A DNA stretch of 6,089 nucleotides from Kiritimatiellales bacterium. Lineage in GTDB: Bacteria; Verrucomicrobiota; Kiritimatiellia; Kiritimatiellales; Pontiellaceae. Positions 1-4,916 of this stretch are shown in pieces. Below the pieces are notes generated by a model. It was given only the letters and a program-made list of their open reading frames with translations, made no database searches and was not told the DNA's origin. The stretch lies in assembly GCA_030630445.1 (NCBI GenBank), contig DAOVNC010000232.1, positions 1-6,089 of the forward strand, in the 5' to 3' direction. Positions within the stretch are counted from its first letter, which is position 1, and each line of letters begins with the position of its first letter. The translations under genes were made by a program, and so were the position numbers.

Positions 1-2
1 AC

Positions 3-308
3 GAATCCGCCTTCGCCAAGGCTACGGCGGACAAGAAAGCCGATGATGTGATTCTGTGGAACGAGCGCGGCGAGGTGACGGAGGGAACCATTGCCAACCT
101 CGTGATCCGCAAGGAGGGAAAGCTGGTCACGCCGCCGGTCGAATGCGGCCTGCTGGCCGGAACCTTCTGCGAGCATCTGCTGAAGATGGGCGAGATTGAG
201 GAGGAAAAGATCTCAATCGACGACTTGAAGGCCGCCGATGAGATCTATTTGATCAACTCGGTTCGCAAGTGGCGGAAAGCGAATTTTTTGGAGTGCGGGG
301 GCAACTGA
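3..308 (+). CDS. Aminotransferase class IV / aminodeoxychorismate lyase domain, C-terminal part (probable PabB-PabC fusion tail); 5' end outside window
   Basis: The open frame is already running at the window edge (first full codon at 3) and ends with TGA at 306-308; about 101 residues are visible. The segment NERGEVTEGTIANLV followed by LVTPPVECGLLAGT is the signature of fold-type IV PLP enzymes (4-amino-4-deoxychorismate lyase, branched-chain and D-amino acid aminotransferases). The ending, with GEIEEE and then INSVRKWRKA, is the form I know from PabC-like domains fused to the C-terminus of PabB (aminodeoxychorismate synthase component I), which make p-aminobenzoate for folate. The fusion itself is inferred because the PabB part lies upstream. 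The PLP lysine would also be upstream. Residues SAFAKATADK just before this motif are encoded by a GC-rich palindrome (see the repeat entry). The gene converges on the sulfatase gene. Confidence 0.82.
   Translation, partial: ESAFAKATADKKADDVILWNERGEVTEGTIANLVIRKEGKLVTPPVECGLLAGTFCEHLLKMGEIEEEKISIDDLKAADEIYLINSVRKWRKANFLECGGN
6..31. repeat. REP-like imperfect palindrome inside coding sequence
   Basis: The arms TCCGCC (6-11) and GGCGGA (26-31) are perfectly complementary, and an inner stem GCC (15-17) / GGC (20-22) closes on AA. TTC (12-14) and TAC (23-25) form a symmetric internal loop. The palindrome is read in frame as SAFAKATAD at a variable position before the conserved DDVILWNERGE strand of the PabC-like domain. 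Its form (short, GC-rich, nested palindrome) is that of a REP-type element; whether it is repeated elsewhere in the genome cannot be seen from this window. Confidence 0.6.
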
Positions 309-355
309 AAGGCGACACCGCTTTTGCGGCGAAAGGGTGCGGACACGGGTTGATG

Positions 356-396
356 TAGGCAGAATTATTTTCCAAGCGGGGGAATTGCCCTGCCTA
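356..396. terminator. Possible stem-loop between two converging genes
   Basis: TAGGCAG (356-362) and CTGCCTA (390-396) are a perfect 7-bp inverted repeat. Inside it AATT (363-366) can pair with AATT (383-386), leaving GCC (387-389) as a bulge. It lies between the TGA of the PabC-like gene (306-308) and the TAA of the sulfatase (420-422), where a bidirectional terminator would be expected. There is no clean T-tract directly after either arm and the loop is long, so the role is a guess. A weaker CCGC-TTTT-GCGG hairpin sits at 318-329. Confidence 0.3.
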
Positions 397-419
397 ATCC
401 ATACTTCTGCGAGGAAAAG

Positions 420-2006
420 TTATTTCGACTGGGCGTTTTTGATCCAGGTGGGATAAAGATACGTTTCCCCGTTGTTTTTCTGGTTGGTTCCCGGGGTGGA
501 GCGGCCGTTGTCGATGTATTGCTGCGCGAGGTTGGTTAGCCGCTGTACCGTCTCCGGATTTTCGGCGGCGAGGTTTTTGGTTTCGGCGGGGTCGCTGGCG
601 AGGTTGTATAGTTGCACCCACTCCTTCACTTCTTTTGCTTTTCCCGGTTTCGGAGAGCTCCATCCGCCGGATCCGGGACAGAAGTTGAGCTTCCAGTCGC
701 CTTGCCGGATGGCAAAGCTGCCGTTGATGGAGTGGTGGATCACGGCTTCGCGCACGGGCTTCTTGGCGGTGCCGAGCAGGTTGGGCAGAAGGCTGACGGA
801 ATCTTCGGCGGAGGAATCGGGAATCTTCTGCTTAAGAATATCAGCGCAGGTGGCATAGAGATCCACGAGGCAAATGGGATCTTCGCAGAGGCTTCCGGGT
901 TTTACTTTTCCGTCCCAGCGGGCGATGTAGGGGACGCGGTGGCCGCCTTCATAGATGTCGGCTTTATGCCCGCGGTAGATGGTGCTGGAATAATGGGCGG
1001 CGGGATCTTCGGGTTCGCTTTCTCCCATGCGGAACCGAATATTTTTGCTGCTTCCGCTTCTTAGGGCGGCTGGACTGCACCCGTTGTCGGCCGTCACAAT
1101 GATCAGGGTGTTTCCGGCGATTCCTGCAGCTTCCACGGCTTTGACGACTTGGCCGATGGCCCAGTCGGTTTCCATGACGAAGTCGCCGTAGGTGCCGAGT
1201 TTGCTTTTTCCTTGAAAGGCCTTGGAGGGCGAGATGGGGGTGTGCGGGCTGTTGAGCGTCATGTAGAGGAAGAAGGGTTCCGGGGTGCGGGCTTGCCGGG
1301 CGATGAATTCGGAAGCCTTTTTCGCCAGTGTCGGGAGTACGTCGTAGTCCTCGAAGTCGGCATGGGCGGGACCGGGGCGGTGGAAGGCTTTGATGGCGGT
1401 GCACTCGCCGACAAAGCGGTCGTTTTCGATCCAGATGTAGGGAGGCATGTCGAGCGAGGCGCTGATGCCCCAGTAGGTGTCGAAGCCGAGCGAGGTGGGG
1501 CCGTTTTTGATGGTGCCTTTCCAGTCGACATTGCATTTGGATGCGAGCTCTTCCGGTTTCTTGGCGGAGGATTTTGGGGGCTTGCCATCGGTGGTGGGGA
1601 AGTCCATGCCGAGGTGCCATTTCCCGATGCAGGCGGTGGTGTATCCGTTTTGCTTGAGGAAGGAGGCGACGGTTTGGCGACCGGGTTCGATGAGGGCGGT
1701 GCTGTAGCCATTGAGCACGCCGCGCTTGAGGCGGCTGCGCCAGTTGTAGCGGCCCGTGAGCACGCCGTAGCGGGTGGGGGTGCAGACGGAGGACGAGCTG
1801 TGCGCATCCATGAACTTCATGCCGTCGGCGGCGAGCTGGTCCATGTTCGGCGTTTCGATTTTACAGCGGCCGCCGCCATAGGTTTTCACGTCGCCGAGAC
1901 CCCAGTCATCGGCCAGGATAAAGACAATGTTTGGGCGGTTTTCTTTGGCGGAGGCCAGGGTTGCAACGGCGCAAAGAGCGACTAGCGCGAGGGTTTTGGT
2001 GGTCAT
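420..2006 (-). CDS. Secreted formylglycine-dependent sulfatase (S1 / arylsulfatase A-like)
   Basis: This 528-residue protein hydrolyses sulfate esters, probably on sulfated glycans in the periplasm or outside the cell. ATG at 2006 is chosen because AAGGAG lies just upstream on the minus strand and because it opens directly onto a signal peptide (TLALVALCAVATLASA, likely cut after A20); an in-frame ATG at 2138 lacks both. Visible S1 residues are D33-D34 in ILADDWG, the motif C75-T-P-T-R79 where Cys75 would become formylglycine, K129 and H131 in GKWHLG, H255 in NSPHTP, D307-N308 in TADNG, and K348 in YRGHK. The length is typical. Maturation needs FGE or an anaerobic maturase, neither of which is in the window. 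It is divergent from the IclR gene, so direct regulation is plausible. The exact substrate and S1 subfamily cannot be read from the sequence alone. Confidence 0.95.
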   Translation of the reverse strand: MTTKTLALVALCAVATLASAKENRPNIVFILADDWGLGDVKTYGGGRCKIETPNMDQLAADGMKFMDAHSSSSVCTPTRYGVLTGRYNWRSRLKRGVLNGYSTALIEPGRQTVASFLKQNGYTTACIGKWHLGMDFPTTDGKPPKSSAKKPEELASKCNVDWKGTIKNGPTSLGFDTYWGISASLDMPPYIWIENDRFVGECTAIKAFHRPGPAHADFEDYDVLPTLAKKASEFIARQARTPEPFFLYMTLNSPHTPISPSKAFQGKSKLGTYGDFVMETDWAIGQVVKAVEAAGIAGNTLIIVTADNGCSPAALRSGSSKNIRFRMGESEPEDPAAHYSSTIYRGHKADIYEGGHRVPYIARWDGKVKPGSLCEDPICLVDLYATCADILKQKIPDSSAEDSVSLLPNLLGTAKKPVREAVIHHSINGSFAIRQGDWKLNFCPGSGGWSSPKPGKAKEVKEWVQLYNLASDPAETKNLAAENPETVQRLTNLAQQYIDNGRSTPGTNQKNNGETYLYPTWIKNAQSK

Positions 2007-2056
2007 GCCTTCTCCTTGTTTAAGTTCGATATTCCAAACAGGAAAACATAAATCAA

Positions 2057-2147
2057 ACCGGATGGAAAAATAAAAAGAGCGGGAATCTATTTCCAATGGG
2101 TGGAGCCTTCTGCGTACATTCTTCCCAATGGATGACACCCATCCGGT
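2057..2147. promoter_or_regulatory. 9-bp perfect inverted repeat across the sulfatase/IclR divergent region
   Basis: ACCGGATGG (2057-2065) and CCATCCGGT (2139-2147) are exact reverse complements separated by 73 bp. The left arm lies about 50 bp before the sulfatase ATG; the right arm ends 17 bp before the GTG of the IclR gene. Such spaced arms could be paired operator half-sites (looping) or could be chance. In the same region, TTCCAATGGG (2091-2100) is echoed by TTCCCAATGG (2122-2131) about 31 bp later, as an imperfect direct repeat. Confidence 0.3.
2081..2095. promoter_or_regulatory. Candidate IclR-type operator
   Basis: GGGAATCTATTTCCA contains GGAA and TTCC arms separated by 5 bp. It agrees at most positions with the E. 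coli IclR site as I remember it, TGGAAATNATTTCCA. It lies in the 158-bp gap between the divergent sulfatase and IclR-family genes, where an autoregulating IclR protein would be expected to bind. The family link is established; the assignment of this site is inference. Confidence 0.4.
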
Positions 2148-2164
2148 ACTATGGAGACGACTGC

Positions 2165-2962
2165 GTGAGCGAAGAAAAGAAAGAGACCTTTAAGGATAGC
2201 CGGTACAAGGTGCCGAATCTGGAACGTGCGCTGGTGATCATGGAGCACCTGATCGACTGCCCGGAGGGGCAGACCGTTACGGAGCTTACCGACAGGCTGG
2301 GACTGTCGAAAAACAGCGTGTTTCGCATCACCATGACCCTGCTTGGGCATGGCTACATTGTGCGTGACGAGCAGAAACGGTTTAGCCTGAGTAAAAAGCT
2401 GTTGTTGATGGGGTGCCGGAGCATGGGTGAAAACAGCTTTATCGAGCAGTCGCTCGACGTCATGCGGCTGTGCCGCGACGAGATCATGGAATCGGTATTC
2501 ATTGGCACGCTCATCGAAAACGAGGGGGTTGTGATTGAGCAGGTGCTCGGGTCGCACCCCTTTAAGTTTTCGATCGACTCCGGCCACCGCATGCCGCTGC
2601 ACTGCTCCGCCCCCTGCAAAGCCATGCTGGCCTACCTGCCCGATAGCGAGCAGCGGCGGTTGTTGACGGGTTATAGGTTCAAGCGCTTCAACGAAAACAC
2701 CATCACCACCCGCAAGGCTTTTGATCTGGAGCTGGAAGATGTGAAGGCCCGAGGCTTTGCCCTCGACCGCGCCGAACAGGTGCATGGAACCCACTGCATC
2801 GGTGCGCCGGTGTTCAATCAATACGGCTATCCGATTGCAGCCATCTGGACCACCGGCCCTTCCGACCGCCTGCCGAAAACCCAATTCAAGAAAATCGGGA
2901 AAACCATCCGCAGCTATGCCGATATGATTTCCCGTCGCATGGGGTTTGAGGCGATGATTTAG
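2165..2962 (+). CDS. IclR-family transcriptional regulator
   Basis: A 265-residue cytoplasmic DNA-binding protein. I chose GTG at 2165 because GGAGA stands 7 bases upstream; in-frame ATGs at 2096 and 2132 have no Shine-Dalgarno and add a non-conserved tail. The N-terminal winged helix-turn-helix covers roughly residues 17-78 (VPNLERALVIMEHL, then TVTELTDRLGLSKNSVFRI with the recognition helix, then the wing GYIVRDEQKRFSLS). The C-terminal effector-binding IclR domain spans about residues 95-260, with the typical GHRMPLHCSAPCKAMLAYLP and GTHCIGAPVFNQYGYPIAAI segments. Position 151 is Cys where Gly (APGKA) is usual. Family members sense small catabolic molecules and usually control neighbouring or divergent genes, so the sulfatase is the first candidate target. 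The effector is unknown. The stop codon lies at the edge of the downstream repeat block. Confidence 0.93.
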   Translation: MSEEKKETFKDSRYKVPNLERALVIMEHLIDCPEGQTVTELTDRLGLSKNSVFRITMTLLGHGYIVRDEQKRFSLSKKLLLMGCRSMGENSFIEQSLDVMRLCRDEIMESVFIGTLIENEGVVIEQVLGSHPFKFSIDSGHRMPLHCSAPCKAMLAYLPDSEQRRLLTGYRFKRFNENTITTRKAFDLELEDVKARGFALDRAEQVHGTHCIGAPVFNQYGYPIAAIWTTGPSDRLPKTQFKKIGKTIRSYADMISRRMGFEAMI

Positions 2963-3266
2963 GTTTGTGGTTCCGCCTTTAGGCGGCCGGTGCGCAGCGT
3001 CTTTCCTGCGGGGCCGCCTTGTTTGAGACTGCAACTCCACAGGAAACGTTTTCCTTCGCTGTGCTCAGGTGAAACGTTGCTACACCAGACCGTCTAGGTG
3101 TAGCATCGCTTCACCGACCAGAGGGAGGCCATGAGCAACGCGATTGATAATTTTCAAAGAAAATAACGAGCAGAGCGAGTGGTTCAAGCGATCCCGGCGG
3201 CAACGTCTCGCCTGTGAAAAATCCGGTGTCAGCCGCTGGGGGACCAAAGGCGGAACTACGAACTTT
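2960..3266. repeat. Structured intergenic element with inverted ends, possible MITE/REP-type insertion
   Basis: No convincing gene lies here. The ends are inverted copies of a 20-mer: GTTTGTGGTTCCGCCTTTAG (2963-2982), and the reverse complement of 3244-3263, matching at 17 of 20 positions. Outside them, at the same 3-base distance on both sides, stands TGATT (2955-2959 and 3267-3271), which fits a 5-bp target duplication. Inside are several stem-loops: CCGCCT-TT-AGGCGG (2973-2986), AGGCGGCC/GGCCGCCT with inner CGCAG/CTGCG (2981-3019), the palindrome AGGAAA-CGT-TTTCCT (3041-3055), a long one at 3068-3115, and CCCGGCGGC/GCCGCTGGG (3193-3240, one G-T pair). The block supplies the TAG stops of both converging genes. 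No transposase is present, so any movement would need one acting in trans. Confidence 0.5.
3068..3115. repeat. 48-bp imperfect palindrome (stem-loop)
   Basis: GGTGAA (3068-3073) pairs with TTCACC (3110-3115), and GCTACACC (3079-3086) pairs with GGTGTAGC (3097-3104). Between these two stems the opposing ACGTT and ATCGC can still pair in part. At the tip AGA pairs with TCT around CCG, leaving one A bulged. This is the strongest hairpin of the block at 2960-3266. It could act as a bidirectional terminator or RNA-stability element for the converging IclR and thioesterase genes, but no T-run follows it. Confidence 0.55.
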
Positions 3267-3708
3267 TGATTGGGAAAACCACGTAGTGCGCGGACATGTC
3301 GGCACACCGTTTTCCTTGTGAAAACAGTCGGGATTGAATTTTAATTCTTCCGCGCTGGTTTTCTGTGAGATCCAATATCAACTGGTCGATCTGCCCGTTG
3401 CTCACATCCGCAATAGAGCGCATATCCGAACGAATGGGGCGCTTGTAGTCGGTCTCGCTCCGCGACACGGCGACATCGGCCCGGATTCCGGCCTCCTGCA
3501 GCCGGAGCGTAACCACTCCCCAGCCCGCCAGCACCAGCAAGGAGGAAATGCTTCCCGCAAAAGCGGTGCCTTTATCGTTGATGTTGGGCTGAAGCGGCGC
3601 CGTCAGTTCGAGGCATCCGTTGGAATAACCCAAAACCGAAACCTGCATGGCTTTGGCTGGCGCGATTTGGTTGAAAAGGTTCGCTGGAGCGTGAGGATTT
3701 GATTGCAT
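3256..3708 (-). CDS. Putative hotdog-fold thioesterase (YiiD C-terminal domain family)
   Basis: A 150-residue cytoplasmic protein starting at ATG 3708, preceded by AAAGGA at good spacing. Residues from about 20 on match what I know of the YiiD_C / putative thioesterase domain: the first strand with MQVSVLGYS, then PLQPNINDKGTAFAGSISSL (40-59), where the N-D-K-G-T-A-F-A-G-S stretch caps the central hotdog helix, then LAGWGVVTLRLQEAGI and the YKRPIRSD strand. The C-terminal strand ends with AHYVVFP, close to the normal family end. The substrate is not known; family members are taken to act on acyl thioesters. The last codons and the TAG stop (3256-3258) fall in the right end of the inverted-repeat element, so the original tail may have differed slightly. 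It is divergent from the cupin-DhaK operon. Confidence 0.8.
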   Translation of the reverse strand: MQSNPHAPANLFNQIAPAKAMQVSVLGYSNGCLELTAPLQPNINDKGTAFAGSISSLLVLAGWGVVTLRLQEAGIRADVAVSRSETDYKRPIRSDMRSIADVSNGQIDQLILDLTENQRGRIKIQSRLFSQGKRCADMSAHYVVFPIKSS

Positions 3709-3735
3709 CGTTTTCCTTTACACGGGGCTGCCGAT

Positions 3736-3764
3736 TTGATTTATATAAACGTGTTTCATATATA
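3736..3764 (+). promoter_or_regulatory. Candidate sigma-70-like promoter of the cupin-DhaKL operon
   Basis: TTGATT (3736-3741) and TATATA (3759-3764) are separated by 17 bases in an AT-rich patch of an otherwise GC-rich window. The predicted transcript would start near 3771 and give a short leader carrying AAGGAGGG (3773-3780) before ATG 3787. The consensus match is moderate (4 of 6 in each box), and the leader is short. Confidence 0.4.
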
Positions 3765-3768
3765 AACA
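3742..3768. promoter_or_regulatory. Tandem 9-mer and TGTTT-N7-AAACA palindrome, candidate operator
   Basis: TATATAAAC occurs exactly twice, at 3742-3750 and 3759-3767, 17 bp apart. The second copy overlaps TGTTT (3752-3756) / AAACA (3764-3768), perfect 5-bp arms around 7 bases. These boxes overlap the proposed -10 of the operon, so a bound protein could block transcription. The regulator is unknown; the site does not resemble the GGAA/TTCC candidate upstream of the IclR gene. Confidence 0.35.
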
Positions 3769-3786
3769 GAACAAGGAGGGATGTCA

Positions 3787-4563
3787 ATGCGAGTAGGCGT
3801 ACAGGGACAACGATGGGTTGCGGGGGCAATGGCGCTTTGCGCGGGAATGCTGCTGCAGGGCTGTGCAACAAGTTCGGTTCAACAATCGGGAGCGGAGGCT
3901 AAAAAGGTGGATGAAAAAGTTTTTTATGCAGATGGCGCATTAAGCGTCGATCAGGTTAAGCAGGCCTATTTTGATCTGATGGAGCGGTTTGACTATCCGG
4001 TTCCGGATATCTTGAAGGGCGATGATTTCTGGGTGTGCGATTTCAACCAGGGCGATGTCATGGCGCTGGGAATGGGCGGCATTTTCTGGATTAACGAAAA
4101 GGGTGAATACAAGGCCTCGGGTGCAGGCAAGTATGCGGGCAAGTACAAGGATGATAAGTTTGGCTACCTGCTCCACGAAATCTATCTCCTGCCGGGACAG
4201 ACCTTGCCGGAGCATCGCCATATTGGCGGCGCGGAGGGATATGCCCCCAAGATGGAGGCCTGGCAGGTTCGCTATGGCGAGGTCTACTTCTTCGGCGAAT
4301 ACAAGCACGGGGACGAAGTCCTGATTAGCGAGTGGCCGGAAGCAAAGCGTCCGTGGGGATATGGCGAAGACTGGTTCAAGTCCAAATACATCGCGAAGCG
4401 CGATGCAAAAACGAACCAGATGTATGTCATGGCCGATCCCGAATCCTGGCATGGCCAAATGGCGGGGAAGGACGGGGCCATCGTAACCGAAGTGGCCACG
4501 TATCATAACCATGTAATGTTCAGCAAACCCGGCATGGAGTTCAAGAACACGGGTGCCGAGTAA
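3787..4563 (+). CDS. Cupin-domain lipoprotein, sugar-isomerase-like
   Basis: A 258-residue protein, first gene of the operon. ATG 3787 is preferred to ATG 3781 because AAGGAGGG (3773-3780) directly abuts 3781 but stands 6 bases before 3787. The N-terminus is a lipoprotein signal: basic start, hydrophobic AGAMALCAGMLLQG, lipobox L-Q-G-C26. Mature residues 45-100 (FYADGALSVDQVKQAYFDLM, then FWVCDF, GMGGIFW) precede a cupin core, LLPGQTLPEHRHIGG with H143 and H145, E157 in KMEAW, VRYGEVYFFGE, and later WHGQ (H222) and YHNH (H240, H242). A His-x-His, Glu, His set fits a metal-binding cupin. The layout recalls D-lyxose-isomerase-like cupins, but I cannot show activity. A lipid anchor on such an enzyme is unusual, since the rest of the operon looks cytoplasmic; a periplasmic or outer-membrane location would put it before sugar uptake. 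Confidence 0.8.
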   Translation: MRVGVQGQRWVAGAMALCAGMLLQGCATSSVQQSGAEAKKVDEKVFYADGALSVDQVKQAYFDLMERFDYPVPDILKGDDFWVCDFNQGDVMALGMGGIFWINEKGEYKASGAGKYAGKYKDDKFGYLLHEIYLLPGQTLPEHRHIGGAEGYAPKMEAWQVRYGEVYFFGEYKHGDEVLISEWPEAKRPWGYGEDWFKSKYIAKRDAKTNQMYVMADPESWHGQMAGKDGAIVTEVATYHNHVMFSKPGMEFKNTGAE

Positions 4564-4584
4564 TACCAACCAAGGGGAAGATAG

Positions 4585-4899
4585 ATGAAACAGTTCAGTC
4601 ATATTGGAATTCCGAGCAATGTCGTGCGCGAAGGCGAAACCCATCTGGAGGAGGCAAAGCTCTACGTCACCGACTTCGCGGCGAGCGAAAATAAAATCGA
4701 GTGGCTCCGCTTCGAGGACGGATCGCCCATGCCGGAGCAGTTGCAGACCGTCGCGCACGTCGCCTTCATGGTCGACGATTTGGACCAGGCACTGGAAGGG
4801 CAGGAAATCCTGCTCGAACCGTTCGAACCGATGGAGGGCCTGAAAGTGGCCTTTATTCTTGAAGACGGTGCGCCCGTTGAATTCATGCAGGAAATGTAG
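4585..4899 (+). CDS. Small VOC-superfamily (glyoxalase-fold) protein
   Basis: A 104-residue cytoplasmic protein, 21 bases after the cupin gene, with AAGGGGAAG as ribosome binding site. The opening FSHIGIPS and the later VAHVAFMVDDLDQAL with a final GAPVEFMQE are the two beta-alpha-beta-beta-beta modules of the vicinal oxygen chelate fold in compact form. H6, E39 (KIEW), H58 (VAHVAF) and E99 (PVEF) sit at the four places where VOC metal ligands are expected, so an active metal enzyme (epimerase, isomerase, lyase or dioxygenase type) is more likely than a binding-only protein. The reaction is not readable from sequence. Its place between a sugar-type cupin and DhaK suggests it acts on a sugar or keto intermediate of the same pathway. 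Confidence 0.75.
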   Translation: MKQFSHIGIPSNVVREGETHLEEAKLYVTDFAASENKIEWLRFEDGSPMPEQLQTVAHVAFMVDDLDQALEGQEILLEPFEPMEGLKVAFILEDGAPVEFMQEM

Positions 4900-4916
4900 A
4901 TAAGGAGCAGATAACC

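Noticed and set aside
1149..1985. Long plus-strand open frame (278 codons) opposite the sulfatase gene, and another at 612-1064
   Set aside because: Both lie wholly antisense to a clear sulfatase; the translations are Gly/Ala/Val-rich without domains and follow from GC-biased codons of the real gene.
2096..2164. Upstream in-frame ATG starts for the IclR gene
   Set aside because: No Shine-Dalgarno precedes them, and GTG 2165 has GGAGA at proper distance; the extra residues do not look like IclR N-termini.
2087..3040. 317-codon minus-strand open frame opposite the IclR gene
   Set aside because: It is antisense to a well-supported regulator, starts in the repeat block, and has no recognisable domain or ribosome binding site.
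3131..3166. Tiny plus-strand ORF (11 codons, ATG after GGGAGG) in the repeat block
   Set aside because: Very short, no family, inside a structured element; the Shine-Dalgarno-like GGGAGG is explained by chance.
2963..3263. CRISPR-like array suspected from the repeated GC-rich palindromes
   Set aside because: The repeats are inverted ends and differing hairpins, not regularly spaced identical direct repeats, and no cas gene is present.
3080..3307. 75- and 64-codon minus-strand open frames through the repeat block
   Set aside because: They overlap the thioesterase end in other frames, cross several stem-loops and have no domain content.
3940..4758. 272-codon minus-strand open frame opposite the cupin and VOC genes
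   Set aside because: It spans two real genes with their own ribosome binding sites and family motifs, and the antisense product shows no family features.
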